Below are positions 40,101 to 48,861 of a stretch of 64,000 nucleotides of DNA, in pieces. Where the stretch lies: the NCBI GenBank assembly GCA_003671275.1, contig QWPB01000033.1, positions 1 through 64,000 on the forward strand, in the 5' to 3' direction. The position numbers and the translations under genes were made by a program. The number at the start of each line of letters is the position of its first letter. Position 1 is the stretch's first letter. Below the pieces are notes generated by a model. The model saw nothing but the letters and a program-made list of their open reading frames with translations, ran no database searches and had not been told where the DNA came from. Source of the stretch: Planctomycetota bacterium (GTDB lineage: Bacteria; Planctomycetota; Planctomycetia; Planctomycetales; Planctomycetaceae).

Positions 40101-40423
40101 AGGAATTCGCGAAAAACCGCTCGTCCGGCGTCGAAGCGGCGGGCATGGGTCAGGGCCTGCCCCTGATAGAGCTGCGCGAGGGGTGCCTTGGGGTGCTGGG
40201 GAGCGACTTTGAGAAAGTCGGCGAACCCCTTCGAGGCAAAGTCCCAACGCTTCTGTTCGTAGAACTTGAGCGCGGCGTTGTAGTCATCGATCGGTTCGGC
40301 GGGGCATGTGGTCGTCAGTCCCAGCAGTATGCCGAGCAACCACAATCCCCGGACTCCCGCGTGGAGGGCCCGTGCCGCCATTGATCGTGTTCGGAGGATC
40401 TGCATTGAAAACACGGCTGCCAT
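37187..40423 (-). CDS. Very large TPR-repeat exported protein
   Basis: 1078 residues. Signal peptide in GVRGLWLLGILLGLTTTCPAEP, then an almost continuous array of TPR/YbgF-type repeats (for example FYEQKRWDFASKGFADFLK, YPNHELVPWGWQYLGESRLQ, TKLYANYAYPEFQSKALLQ). Such proteins are periplasmic scaffolds. Upstream of an ExbB-like channel on the same strand, it may belong to a Tol-like or TonB-like envelope complex, since planctomycete ExbB genes often follow TPR genes (inference). Three in-frame Met codons (40423, 40405, 40381) could serve as start; the first has GGAAGG/AGGA upstream. Confidence 0.88.
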   Translation of the reverse strand: MAAVFSMQILRTRSMAARALHAGVRGLWLLGILLGLTTTCPAEPIDDYNAALKFYEQKRWDFASKGFADFLKVAPQHPKAPLAQLYQGQALTHARRFDAGRAVFREFLKGHPQHPEAPLAAYRVGESSFFLNDFPAASEELSAYVAKYPNHELVPWGWQYLGESRLQQKDATGAVTALETVLKLRTGESEQVEAKFFLAQAQLQLGNNNQAISLYREVATASHPRAAEALFELGSRDYEALQFATSAQSFEEILTRFATSSLVPRAAQNAGYARYQAGDFAAAEAHFTKAIQDPKLELISRFWLGMSCKGQKKWPEAVQVFSEMAAKTPPPKDLDRVIYHWADCELQQEKWSEARKLFLDVATQFPNSDWADKAHYYAADAALREGQLGEAIRLAERFPNLFTTSENAIPNEHLLGRALLRRGDDNLLKAPKSAQADFQQAATLLKNVLAKTSSPKTQMTTRIQWARAEMRLNQPQEVVKALTPIADAIRLSEAGSGEFAEALPILADALLQLNQPAEAETVLTQAVANLPAGADRRPTLVKLVELRAKQNDWTRLIESLDQLAPLDTDRNLVTQSAALAADQAIGAKNWPIAEQLLTRVIASGPQSEYFLAGMSDLGMVLANQDRPAEAATCYAKVLESPVASPLILAQAAFNQGVCLEKDAGKDSVKLKTAADTLSQSATRFALPAENQTPTDAEKQIGEQAVRCAILSAELYRKLLLIDPADPMWAMAYNQSLKLPVEDPAQQTRPSRDEILRRWAVNHAESEKFLRAEELYTQLLKDYPQSDFAAEAKLFIAQGHDQEGRIDPARTLYKELTTSPDVAPEEKEQALASWMNLEARVESWPESGRLAQSLLTDFPQSEYVLLAQFRVGESQYHRGQYQPSLETLSGLLKQPALAAEAQPVIEWRPQLLLLIIESQFELKDYVAVQTAVADFQKQHSTGELADQANDILGRIAVKEARFDEARKFFSLVVDSPASRKTPLAAKAQFWLADTWITQNNKNYEEAIRAYTKLYANYAYPEFQSKALLQSAKCDMVLKNWENSRQTLETLIQEFPGLPETAEAQKLLETVRKQLPATTP

Positions 40424-40885
40424 GTCCTGAACCTTCCCGCTGATCGCATTGTGAAGGCCCGATGCCTCGTGAGCCCCGAGACCGGCTGACTCAAAATGCT
40501 CTCTGACCGAAGACTCTACCCCTGTGGACTTGAGTCCAGCAAGGGGGCGACACAGAAACCGACAAAACGACCGACTTCACGCACCCGATCAAAGCGATTC
40601 GGGAAAGTTTGCCAGCGACCGGCGATCACCGCACCGATCCAGCCTTCAGGTTTACCAAGACCGCAAAGTCTCACTGTTCTCACTGATCGGTCGGGGAGGG
40701 CCGTGGCTACAACCGTTCGAATCGATTCTTCCGCTTCAGCCGCTGTGGTGTGACCGATACCTGATGAGCCTGGGTGGGTCAATGGCCCCGGAATGGGCCA
40801 AAACATTCGTGAATTATGGCAGTTCCTGCCGATTCAAGAACTGTTTGCACGGGTTTCTGTCGGCACAGCACATTGGGAAGCGGTC
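40424..40885. other. Divergent intergenic stretch
   Basis: 462 nt between the TPR gene and the Pro-rich protein gene. Open frames here (40496-40753 and others) lack family features. No clear promoter or hairpin was found. Confidence 0.4.
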
Positions 40886-42625
40886 ATGCAATTCTGGCCT
40901 AACACGCGCAGCTGGCTCGGATGTCTCCTCGGAGGCGTGTTACTGAGCGCTGGCGTCGGAGAACTTTCTGCTCAGGTGGTTCCCGGGACGGGCAACCTGC
41001 TGAACTTTGATGATCTGGAAGATGCGAATTGGAGCTACACGCCCAACTACCCCAAAAGCAGCAAGGAAGAGGACGAGAATATCCGGTACCCATTGGGATT
41101 CTCCAGCAATCGGATGTGGACGGAAAGCCCCAAACGCGGCAGCCCTGACACAATTCGTCGCTGTGAAACACCGGCTGGCGGACTCCCGGGCAGCACGGGG
41201 TCGCTGTATTTGCGGTCACGGGATACAGGGATCCCGGGTTCTCCCGGTGGCAAGCAGGCCCAAGATGACTTCATCCTGGCTGCCCGTCCGGTCTCGGTGG
41301 CGTATTCGCCCAACTACGTGGTGCGAGTGTACTTGCCCGAGTTCGACGCTTGGGAACAACGCCAGGGCGTGAGTTTTGGCATTCGAACCGGTCTTCAAGG
41401 GATGATGACCAAGGACAAGCCAGTGACCGGGGCCAAGCGGTTCTTTCGATCTGGAAAAACGGAAAAAGTGACGGAAATGGAACCGTACTATCCGGGGTTC
41501 TTCATCGCGTACTTCCCGAAGAGTGCCGACAATCCCGAACCGTTTGCTCAGGTTCTGTTGCGGTCGGATCACATGGGACGAGAGATCGCTGGTCCGAAGA
41601 TCACCAAGACCGGCTGGTGGACTTTCGGTATGTCGGTGACCCCCGATTCGCGATGTCACTACTACGCCCGCCATGGCGTGGGGAACATGACAGCCGCTGA
41701 CCATCTGTACTCGTCGTTGCCCTACAACATTCGCGGTGAGCACTTCAACACCATCTTCTTCAATGTCTGCTCCGCAGATGACGGGCACACCTGGTCGACC
41801 CCCTGGATTCTCGATGATCCCAAGGTCTACTACTCGGGTCCGGCGGTCTTTCAGCCTCAGCAGCAAGCGCAACAGACGCCACCCGCCAAGACGGTTCAAA
41901 CTGCCCCGAACGGAATCCCCGTTCAAGCGGTGTCGCAAAGCAAAGAGGTGCCCCCCGCGACCCCGCCGATGACGGTCCAGGCCGATGCCGCCCCGCTGGT
42001 ACCGGCCCCCGTCGTGGCCCCCGGGCCGATTCCGGTACTGCCCTTAGTTCCCGCCAAACCAGCGACTCATAAGCCGGAACTGCCCATGGCCCCGGGAGTC
42101 CCGGTGACCAATGCGGAGCCGACGGCGAAACCGATTACCGCGCCGCGCCCCGTGACGGTCCCCCCGCTGTCGAATCTGCCAGCGCCGGCTGCACCACTCG
42201 TCACACCGATGCCAGGTTCGCCCGCTCAGCTGACACCGACTCTGCAGCCGTTGGCCCCGTTGGTGGCTCCCCCGGTGTTCGAGGAACCGGCCCGTCTCGA
42301 ACCACCGGTGACGGACGAATCCCTGTTGCCGCCGATAGAAGAGCCCGCCGAAGCTGCCCCCGCACAAACCACAGTCCCTCCCGCTCTTCGGAAGGAGAAG
42401 GCGGCTGCAGACCAGCCCGCTTTGGAATCGATGCCCAAGATCAAAGCTCCGGAAACCGCTTTGCGGGAGCCAGCTCCCGGTGAGCCGAAGGCGGAGGTGA
42501 TTCGTACGGCGCAGGCGGATCCCGCAGTTCCCGCTGCCGTTGAACCACCTTTGGTTGCTCCGGATCTGGTGGATGACAGTACGACCATTGACCCCGAACC
42601 CGTCCCAGTGCCTCCGCAGGACTAG
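40886..42625 (+). CDS. Secreted protein with C-terminal Pro-rich tail, unknown function
   Basis: 579 residues. Signal peptide (WLGCLLGGVLLSAGVGELSAQ), a globular half of about 310 residues (NLLNFDDLEDANWSYTPNYP ... WWTFGMSVTPDSRCHYYARHG ... YNIRGEHFNTIFFNVCSADD) and then about 240 residues dominated by Pro, Ala and Val (PAAPLVTPMPG type). The globular half has a jelly-roll-like strand pattern but no family was recognised. The tail could span the wall or carry attachments. ATG 40886 has GGAAG upstream and gives the signal peptide; the frame is open 31 codons earlier. Confidence 0.7.
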   Translation: MQFWPNTRSWLGCLLGGVLLSAGVGELSAQVVPGTGNLLNFDDLEDANWSYTPNYPKSSKEEDENIRYPLGFSSNRMWTESPKRGSPDTIRRCETPAGGLPGSTGSLYLRSRDTGIPGSPGGKQAQDDFILAARPVSVAYSPNYVVRVYLPEFDAWEQRQGVSFGIRTGLQGMMTKDKPVTGAKRFFRSGKTEKVTEMEPYYPGFFIAYFPKSADNPEPFAQVLLRSDHMGREIAGPKITKTGWWTFGMSVTPDSRCHYYARHGVGNMTAADHLYSSLPYNIRGEHFNTIFFNVCSADDGHTWSTPWILDDPKVYYSGPAVFQPQQQAQQTPPAKTVQTAPNGIPVQAVSQSKEVPPATPPMTVQADAAPLVPAPVVAPGPIPVLPLVPAKPATHKPELPMAPGVPVTNAEPTAKPITAPRPVTVPPLSNLPAPAAPLVTPMPGSPAQLTPTLQPLAPLVAPPVFEEPARLEPPVTDESLLPPIEEPAEAAPAQTTVPPALRKEKAAADQPALESMPKIKAPETALREPAPGEPKAEVIRTAQADPAVPAAVEPPLVAPDLVDDSTTIDPEPVPVPPQD

Positions 42626-43142
42626 AGCAGTTTCAGAGTTTGATGGCTGAGGCGGAGTCATCCCCTCAGAGCACCAGAATTCTTGCGAAATCTGCGACTC
42701 GTCCTCATCACTGTGACGATCTACGGGCGGGCGGGGGTTCAGGCTCAGCGAGTGAGGCCATCGTCCTGACTGTAAGCGGAAGCCGTCGATTCATCGGGTG
42801 ATTTTGCACGATCCAGGATTTTGCACGGTCAGAAATGCAGCAGTCTGGCCAGTAGGGATTCCAGAAAGGCGAGATTTTGATTCCAGCCGGCTTTATCGAC
42901 AGATTTCACGGACAAGGTCCGTGATTTGCATGGAATCCGCTCTCAACGAGCTGGAACAGGACGTAGATGAATCCTGAGGCGGGATGTATTGCTCGAAAGA
43001 GTGGAACCCCCCAGACGGATCTTGACACAATGCAAGTTCACTCCACAGAATGACTTGCAATTGGTGAAAGTGAACATTGTCCCGGTACTGCCGGGTGACT
43101 TCCAGGACTCATTAACCAGGACGATCCCTGAGAGGGTTAATC
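42626..43142. other. Intergenic stretch with promoter-like and repeat elements
   Basis: 517 nt without a gene. It contains an 8-bp hairpin TCACGGAC/GTCCGTGA (42906-42924) before TTTGC, possibly a weak terminator for the Pro-rich protein gene; a direct repeat GATTTTGCACG at 42800 and 42817 (17-nt period); and the promoter-like elements of the DUF1559 gene. Confidence 0.45.
43022..43060 (+). promoter_or_regulatory. Promoter-like element with inverted repeat, upstream of the DUF1559 gene
   Basis: TTGACA (43022-43027), 18-nt spacer, CAGAAT (43046-43051; four of six bases match TATAAT). The inverted repeat TGCAAGT...ACTTGCA (43031-43037, 43053-43059) brackets the -10, as an operator would. About 90 nt before the start codon. 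The match is suggestive only. Confidence 0.35.
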
Positions 43143-44174
43143 ATGAATCCCATTCGCCGACGTGGATTTACGCTGATCGAGTTGCTGGTGGTGATCGCGA
43201 TCATCGCCATTCTCATCGCCATGCTGTTACCTGCTGTGCAGCAGGCACGCGAGGCGGCTCGCCGATCACAGTGTCAGAACAATCTCAAGCAGCTGGCATT
43301 GGCCCTGCACACTTACCACGATTCACACAAGGTGTTCCCACCGGGACAGATCAGCAACTACTTCGATAACACAGGCGGCGTGGGACGGTATGCTCGTCCC
43401 GAGGAAGGTCGAACAGCCAACGTCTTTGGGTTGTACCACGGCACGAGTTGGGTGGTTCACATTCTCCCCTACATCGATCAGGCGCCCCTGTACAACTACT
43501 GGAAGTTCGATTGGAGCTTGCGTTCCAATGGTGATCTGGGGATTACGACACCGGATCTGGGGATCATCTATCCGCCGAAAACCGAACTACCTGCGCTCTA
43601 CTGCCCCTCACGTCGGGGTGAAATGCTGGCCACCAGCATTTACCAGAGTACCGACCGGGTTGACCCCTCATGGGTCAAGGGGGGGAACGACTACGCGGCT
43701 GTGAGTGGTTCCGGAATCACGTTCTATGATGACCGACGGGCGACTTACTGGCTGTTGCCGCAAGAGCTACAGGCGACAGTGACGGCTCAAGGACTATCTC
43801 CCTACACCCAGCACACCTTCAATGTGGGGATGTTCGGAGTCAACAGCGCCACTCGGATGAGTGATGTCTCGGACGGAACCTCGAATGTGGTGTTCATCTC
43901 GGAACGCAGACTGTTCCAGACCGCCACCCCCAATATTCGCCAGAGCAGCGATGGATGGGCCTGGGGGGGACCGGCAACCCTTCTGAGCATGCGGAATCCT
44001 CCGAATTCCAACCTGCAGACGCAGCACTACGATGAAGCCTTCAGCTCGCATGTCGGTATTGTTCAGGTGGCAGCTGCGGATGGCAGCGTTCATCAGGTGA
44101 GCCAGAACATCGATCTCCGGGCCTGGCGGAACTACGGCAACATGGCGCAGGGGTCGCCGGTTCCGCAGTTCTAA
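43143..44174 (+). CDS. DUF1559 pseudopilin-like protein
   Basis: 343 residues. Type IV prepilin N-terminus [20 protein letters not shown]: cleavage before Phe, Glu at +5, N-methylated Phe expected. Then the conserved [22 protein letters not shown] helix and DUF1559 body with [30 protein letters not shown] and the closing [21 protein letters not shown]1559 is a large planctomycete-specific expansion of exported pilin-like proteins of unknown role. GAGAGG precedes ATG 43143. Confidence 0.95.
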   Translation: MNPIRRRGFTLIELLVVIAIIAILIAMLLPAVQQAREAARRSQCQNNLKQLALALHTYHDSHKVFPPGQISNYFDNTGGVGRYARPEEGRTANVFGLYHGTSWVVHILPYIDQAPLYNYWKFDWSLRSNGDLGITTPDLGIIYPPKTELPALYCPSRRGEMLATSIYQSTDRVDPSWVKGGNDYAAVSGSGITFYDDRRATYWLLPQELQATVTAQGLSPYTQHTFNVGMFGVNSATRMSDVSDGTSNVVFISERRLFQTATPNIRQSSDGWAWGGPATLLSMRNPPNSNLQTQHYDEAFSSHVGIVQVAAADGSVHQVSQNIDLRAWRNYGNMAQGSPVPQF

Positions 44175-44311
44175 TCGGATCGATTGGAAGTCAAACCGCC
44201 GGGGCGGTTCTGCGAATATCGTGGAACCGTCCCGTTTTCATGTATAGTGAACCTATGCGGCGGCGGTCTGCCGCTGTCCTCCGGTCCTGTCCCTTATACG
44301 ATCCGGTCACC

Positions 44312-45307
44312 ATGACGATTCGCTTCACCTGTGATGAGTGCGGCTCTGTCCTGAAGATCAAGGACGAACTCGCGGGTACCGATGGCAAGTGCCCCAAGTG
44401 CAAGAAGCCATTCGTCGTCCCATCTCCCGAGGCCAGTGAGGCAGAACCGCCCCAAAAGCCCAGCCCGGTCGAGGTAAAACCGGCCACCCCCGCCCGAGCG
44501 ACAGCCCCCGCGGCCCCCGCTAAGCCAACGAAAAGGCCCGCCGACGATGACGAATTTGATCCGGTGTCGTTCCTGATGGAGAAGCCGAAGAAGCGTCCCG
44601 CCGCCTTCAACCCGAGTCCCGTCGATGACGATGACGATCGAACCGGGGAAGGGCTGGCACTGGACGATGCGCCCGCCAGCGAAACTCCCGCCCCGGCCAA
44701 ACGCTGGGGAGCCCGCAAGGAGACCTCCGCAGCGGATGCCGCCAGTCGCTCGCTGGGGGCCGGAACAGGCAACGCCGCCCGCGACCTGTTGACCAAGTCG
44801 ATGGAAGAAAGCCGCGTTCGGGCCAGCGAAATGCCCGAAGAAAAGCCCCGCTTCGACTTCGATTTCGCGGGCTTCTTCCGTGAGTTCGGTCTCAAAGGCG
44901 GTGGAATTCTCGCCGTGATTCTCCTGGTTGCCTTCGGATTGTACCGGCTGACCACCGGCATGATGGGGGACGGACTCCAGCTGCCCGAGATGGGCTATGT
45001 CAGTGGTCAGGTGACCTACCAGGGGAAACCACAAGCCGGGATCATTCTCTACTTCACACCCACCGACGTAGAAATCAAGGGTTCCGAAGAACGATGGCGC
45101 GCGTCCACGGGGATGACGGACGAAAACGGGGAATACACGATGTACTACATCGAAGGGGTGGAAGGGGTCAAAACCGGTCGGTGCCAGGTCTCGCTGGAGA
45201 CTCTCGACGCAAAGATCTTGATTCCCGACAACTACACGATTCGCGGCGGAACAACGGTTGAAGTTTCGAAGGGATCGAATGCCCCGTACAATATCGAGAT
45301 CAAGTGA
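44312..45307 (+). CDS. Zinc-ribbon, membrane segment and carboxypeptidase-regulatory-like domain protein
   Basis: 331 residues. N-terminal MJ0042-type zinc ribbon (FTCDECGSVLKIKDELAG ... GKCPKCKKPF), a long Pro/Ala/acidic linker, one membrane helix (GGGILAVILLVAFGLYRLTTG, about 220), then a C-terminal domain YVSGQVTYQGKPQAGIILYFTP ... TGMTDENGEYTMYY matching transthyretin/CarboxypepD_reg folds. The ribbon is inside and the fold outside the membrane. Start at 44312 opens the ribbon. A paralogue with the same front follows 43 nt later, probably in the same operon. Confidence 0.82.
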   Translation: MTIRFTCDECGSVLKIKDELAGTDGKCPKCKKPFVVPSPEASEAEPPQKPSPVEVKPATPARATAPAAPAKPTKRPADDDEFDPVSFLMEKPKKRPAAFNPSPVDDDDDRTGEGLALDDAPASETPAPAKRWGARKETSAADAASRSLGAGTGNAARDLLTKSMEESRVRASEMPEEKPRFDFDFAGFFREFGLKGGGILAVILLVAFGLYRLTTGMMGDGLQLPEMGYVSGQVTYQGKPQAGIILYFTPTDVEIKGSEERWRASTGMTDENGEYTMYYIEGVEGVKTGRCQVSLETLDAKILIPDNYTIRGGTTVEVSKGSNAPYNIEIK

Positions 45308-45350
45308 CCGCCCGGCGGCGGTCTGAATGACCTGTGTGGCGGGGACGCAC

Positions 45351-47438
45351 ATGACCGCAACCGTGACCTGTCCGCATTGCGGCAAGTCGATCAAGCTGCG
45401 AGACCGGAGCCTTCTTGGCAAGAAGGGGAAATGTCCGGCGTGTTCGAAGTCGTTCCTGCTGCAAGAGCCCAGCTCGGAAGAAGTCGTCTCGCTGGAATTG
45501 GCGGAAGATTCCCCAGCGGTCGGCACGGGAGCCCGGTGGGTGCCCGATGCTCCGCCCCCCGCTCCGGTTCCACCTTCGGCCCCGATGGTCGGGGGAGTGG
45601 CCTATATCCCTGTGCAAACTCCGCAGGGTGTGGTGCTGGCCCCGGTCATGACCGGGATGCCCCCCTTCCCGGGGGTCGGGACGCCCACCATCATTGCCTC
45701 TTCGCCTGCGTCGATGTCCCCCGCATCCCAGGCATCGGCCCCTGAGCCCGAGGCTCCATTCGCAGCGTTCGACTTTCAATCAACGACTTCCTCGTCCAGT
45801 TCCCCGACCACCGCGACACGTCGTCCGGTGCCCCGCCGCTCACGAGGAAAACAGTCCGGACTACTGGCTGTCATCGGGGTATTTGCGGTGATCGGTGTTG
45901 CACTGTTCTTCATGTGGCCGATGCTGAGCAAACCAGTCGTCACTTCGAAGCCCACCGTGAATCAATCGGTGGCCACCGCATCGGCGGAACCAGTCATTCC
46001 CGGTGTCTACTCGCGGGAGCAGTTGTCGACCGACGCCAAGCTGCTGTCGGAATTCCGCCCGACACAGGGTGAGCCGATTCCCATGGAGATGTTGGCCGGG
46101 GCCAACAACATTGTGATCCACCTGCGACCCGATCGAATCTGGGGAACGGATCGTTCCGCTCAGGAAATTCGCGAATGCCTGACCACGAACGTCAAAGCCT
46201 GGCTGGAAGCCACGATTCAGAAGATCACCCGGCGGCATCCGCAACAGATGGAAGAATTGTGGATCGGGATCAGTGCCGTCTCCAAGGTCGACCCTCCGCA
46301 AATCAGTACAGTCTTTCGGCTGAAACAGGCGGAACCGCGATCAACGTTGATTGAAGAGTTCAACGGAGAGATCATCAGTGCCGATGGGGAACCGCTGGTG
46401 ACCCGCAAGGACAATCTGGCATTTCATATTGGTAAGGACTCTCGCACGATTGCCATCTGTCCCGCCGAACTCGGAAGCGAACTGGTCGAAGCCATTGCCC
46501 ATCCGGGTGACTCCCTGCCCGATGGAATTACAGATTTACTGCGATCCAGCGATCGCGACCGGACGTTCACTGTCCTGTTCGAAGTCAATGATGTGGGGAT
46601 CTATGCCGACCAACTGTTCGAACCGGGCGTCAAGACAGCCATGCTCAAGATGATCGACTGGCTGGGGAATGACGCCGAGACGGTTTCGTGGAGTCTGAAC
46701 GTTGGGCAAATCCTGCATTCGGAACTCCGGGTCCGACCCAAGGGAAGCCGTTCCGGCGGCGGACGGATCAGCACTTCCGCGACCTTGCAGAAGGACTTCT
46801 CCGAGCGGTTCCCGCTGTCCATCGAACAGGATCTGATGGGGGCCGTTCGAATGATGCAGCCTCGGCGGTCCGGATTCCGACAGATCATTGGTCGCTTTCC
46901 GGCGATGATCGAAGCCTTCCGTCAGGCGACAGTCTTTCAGGCCACCCCCTCGCATCTGGCGATGACCACGGTTCTGCCCGCCAAGGCCGCACCGAATCTG
47001 GTGCTGGGCACCGTGCTGACATGGGATGAGTCGACGCGAACCAATTTCAATCCGAGCGTCCCAGCGACCACGATCGCCGCAGCCCCACAACAGAACCTGC
47101 CCAAAACGGTCATGGAACGGCTGAAGACTCCCATCGAAGTCGAATTCGCCCTCAAGCCACTGGAAGAAGCTTTCCTCTACATCGGAGAAGAGACCAAGGT
47201 GAATTTCGTCGTCGATGGCGACGCCCTGAAGATGTCGGGCTATACCAAGAACATGCCGCAAACCTTCACCTTGGGCAAGGCCCCCGGTTCCAAGGCGGTC
47301 CATTCGATCTTCACGGTCCCCATGCAGGAACAGCTGTGTCTGGTCATCGATGACGGCAAGATGGAGGCGCTCATTACGACGCTGGCTGCCGCCCAGGCCA
47401 AGGGGCTCAAGGTGGTGCCGGTGGATTCTCTGAAGTAG
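45351..47438 (+). CDS. Zinc-ribbon membrane protein with large extracytoplasmic domain, unknown function
   Basis: 695 residues. The N-terminal ribbon VTCPHCGKSIKLRDRSLLGK ... KCPACSKSFLL parallels the upstream gene, followed by a Pro-rich linker, one membrane helix (GLLAVIGVFAVIGVALFFMWP, about 185) and about 480 residues outside. Two segments look related to each other (FRLKQAEPRSTLIEEF... and FALKPLEEAFLYIGEET). The family of the outer domain was not recognised. ATG 45351 opens the ribbon. It faces the AGE-family gene with 5 nt between stops. Confidence 0.75.
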   Translation: MTATVTCPHCGKSIKLRDRSLLGKKGKCPACSKSFLLQEPSSEEVVSLELAEDSPAVGTGARWVPDAPPPAPVPPSAPMVGGVAYIPVQTPQGVVLAPVMTGMPPFPGVGTPTIIASSPASMSPASQASAPEPEAPFAAFDFQSTTSSSSSPTTATRRPVPRRSRGKQSGLLAVIGVFAVIGVALFFMWPMLSKPVVTSKPTVNQSVATASAEPVIPGVYSREQLSTDAKLLSEFRPTQGEPIPMEMLAGANNIVIHLRPDRIWGTDRSAQEIRECLTTNVKAWLEATIQKITRRHPQQMEELWIGISAVSKVDPPQISTVFRLKQAEPRSTLIEEFNGEIISADGEPLVTRKDNLAFHIGKDSRTIAICPAELGSELVEAIAHPGDSLPDGITDLLRSSDRDRTFTVLFEVNDVGIYADQLFEPGVKTAMLKMIDWLGNDAETVSWSLNVGQILHSELRVRPKGSRSGGGRISTSATLQKDFSERFPLSIEQDLMGAVRMMQPRRSGFRQIIGRFPAMIEAFRQATVFQATPSHLAMTTVLPAKAAPNLVLGTVLTWDESTRTNFNPSVPATTIAAAPQQNLPKTVMERLKTPIEVEFALKPLEEAFLYIGEETKVNFVVDGDALKMSGYTKNMPQTFTLGKAPGSKAVHSIFTVPMQEQLCLVIDDGKMEALITTLAAAQAKGLKVVPVDSLK

Positions 47439-47443
47439 CGGCC

Positions 47444-48703
47444 TCAGACGATCTTGAGGGATGCGGTGAGTTGCTGACTGCACATCCACTGCATGCGCGG
47501 ATGATGGAAGCAGCTTTTCCAGAGATTCCCCTTGGTCGTGGTTGAATGCGATCCGTCGCGATGCAGGTAGCCGAACCACTCCCCATATTCGGGGTCTGCA
47601 AAGTGGTGGTGACTCCAGTCATGAACGAGCTGATGCCAGCGGGCAAACTTCTCGTCCCCCGTCAGCTCATAGGCCATCAAGGTGGCAATTATCGCCTCAT
47701 CATGCGGCCACCAGAACTTCATATCGTGCCAGTATTCCTGGACCGGCTTACCCTGCAAATCTCGAAAGTAATACAGCCCGCCATGCTCGGTGTCCCAGCC
47801 ACGTTCCCACATCCAGTCGAGCATGTCACAGCCCCTCTGAATCAGTGATGAATCACGGCGATATCGGCCTTCCTGCATGATGAACCAGGCACCTTCGATG
47901 GCGTGGCCGGGATTGAGCAGTCGGCCATCCGGGTGATCGACGAGGGAGCCATCCGGAGCCACCGACTCCATGACCGCTCGCCACTCCGGTTTGAGAAACC
48001 ACCTCGCAATCTCGTCGAGACAGCGGTCGATCCAGGATTCTCCCACGGGATCAGCCCCCAGGTGAGCCCGCAGCTCCTGAGCCGTGACCAGCGTAATCAT
48101 CCGTGGTCCCATGCCGATCATCGGACGGACATCCGTGAATTTCGGGGGCATCAGGCCGGGAGTGAAGTTCCAGCGAGTGAATTGGTTGAACAGTTCCCGA
48201 GCCCGTTCCGCCGAGCGCGACTGGCCCGTTGCTCGATAGTGCGCTGCGTAGGCGATGGCGGCGAACGACTCGCTGTATGCGTATCTTCGTTTCCGGATCG
48301 GCTGCCCCTCGCGGGTCACGTGAAAGTACATTCTCCCGTCAGTGTCGAAACCATGACGTTCCAGGAATGCCAGTCCCTGCTCGGCCCATTGCAGCCACTC
48401 AGGACGCGGTTCGACAGTGTTGTAGAGCGTCAACAGCATCCAGCTCATTCGGCCCTGCGCCCAGATCGATTTATCGGTGTCGATCAGCGTACCGTCTCCA
48501 TCGAAGCCATGCAGGAACCCTCCATATTCGGTATCGATGCTACGGGGAAACCAGAACGGGAGCGTGTCCTGCAATAGTCCCTGACGATAGCAGTTTTGCA
48601 GGACGGCCCGGCCTTCCGGGGTGGTCAGGAGCGGGACAGCGGGTGACGAGGTCATGGCAGGCAGGCCAAGAAGGGAACGCAGCGTGTTCGACGGGAAAGG
48701 CAT
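47444..48703 (-). CDS. AGE-family (N-acylglucosamine 2-epimerase / cellobiose 2-epimerase) protein
   Basis: 419 residues. An (alpha/alpha)6 barrel epimerase of the AGE family: TEYGGFLHGFDGDGTLIDTDK, IWAQGRMSWMLLTLYN, LNPGHAIEGAWFIMQEG, WWPHDEAIIATLMAYEL with the catalytic His region, and GEWFGYLHRDGSHSTTTKGN. Members epimerise N-acetylmannosamine/N-acetylglucosamine or disaccharide ends. The front TEYGGF and closing YGEWFGYLHRDG resemble planctomycete AGE proteins of unknown substrate. An internal ATG at 48655 could also be the start. The NanM-like protein at 16429 may share a sialic-acid route, though other genes of the route are not here. Confidence 0.88.
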   Translation of the reverse strand: MPFPSNTLRSLLGLPAMTSSPAVPLLTTPEGRAVLQNCYRQGLLQDTLPFWFPRSIDTEYGGFLHGFDGDGTLIDTDKSIWAQGRMSWMLLTLYNTVEPRPEWLQWAEQGLAFLERHGFDTDGRMYFHVTREGQPIRKRRYAYSESFAAIAYAAHYRATGQSRSAERARELFNQFTRWNFTPGLMPPKFTDVRPMIGMGPRMITLVTAQELRAHLGADPVGESWIDRCLDEIARWFLKPEWRAVMESVAPDGSLVDHPDGRLLNPGHAIEGAWFIMQEGRYRRDSSLIQRGCDMLDWMWERGWDTEHGGLYYFRDLQGKPVQEYWHDMKFWWPHDEAIIATLMAYELTGDEKFARWHQLVHDWSHHHFADPEYGEWFGYLHRDGSHSTTTKGNLWKSCFHHPRMQWMCSQQLTASLKIV

Positions 48704-48861
48704 AATGTATCGGACCAGCAGATTCCAGAGGGTGCGTCACGGTCATTCCACTTTGTCAGGGTAATGCGTCTCAAACGTCGGTGATGCCGACTGGGCGGTC
48801 GCTTGACGCATGGCTGCCACTCGGGTCATATGACAGAACTCGTTCCTCCCTGGATAGTGTC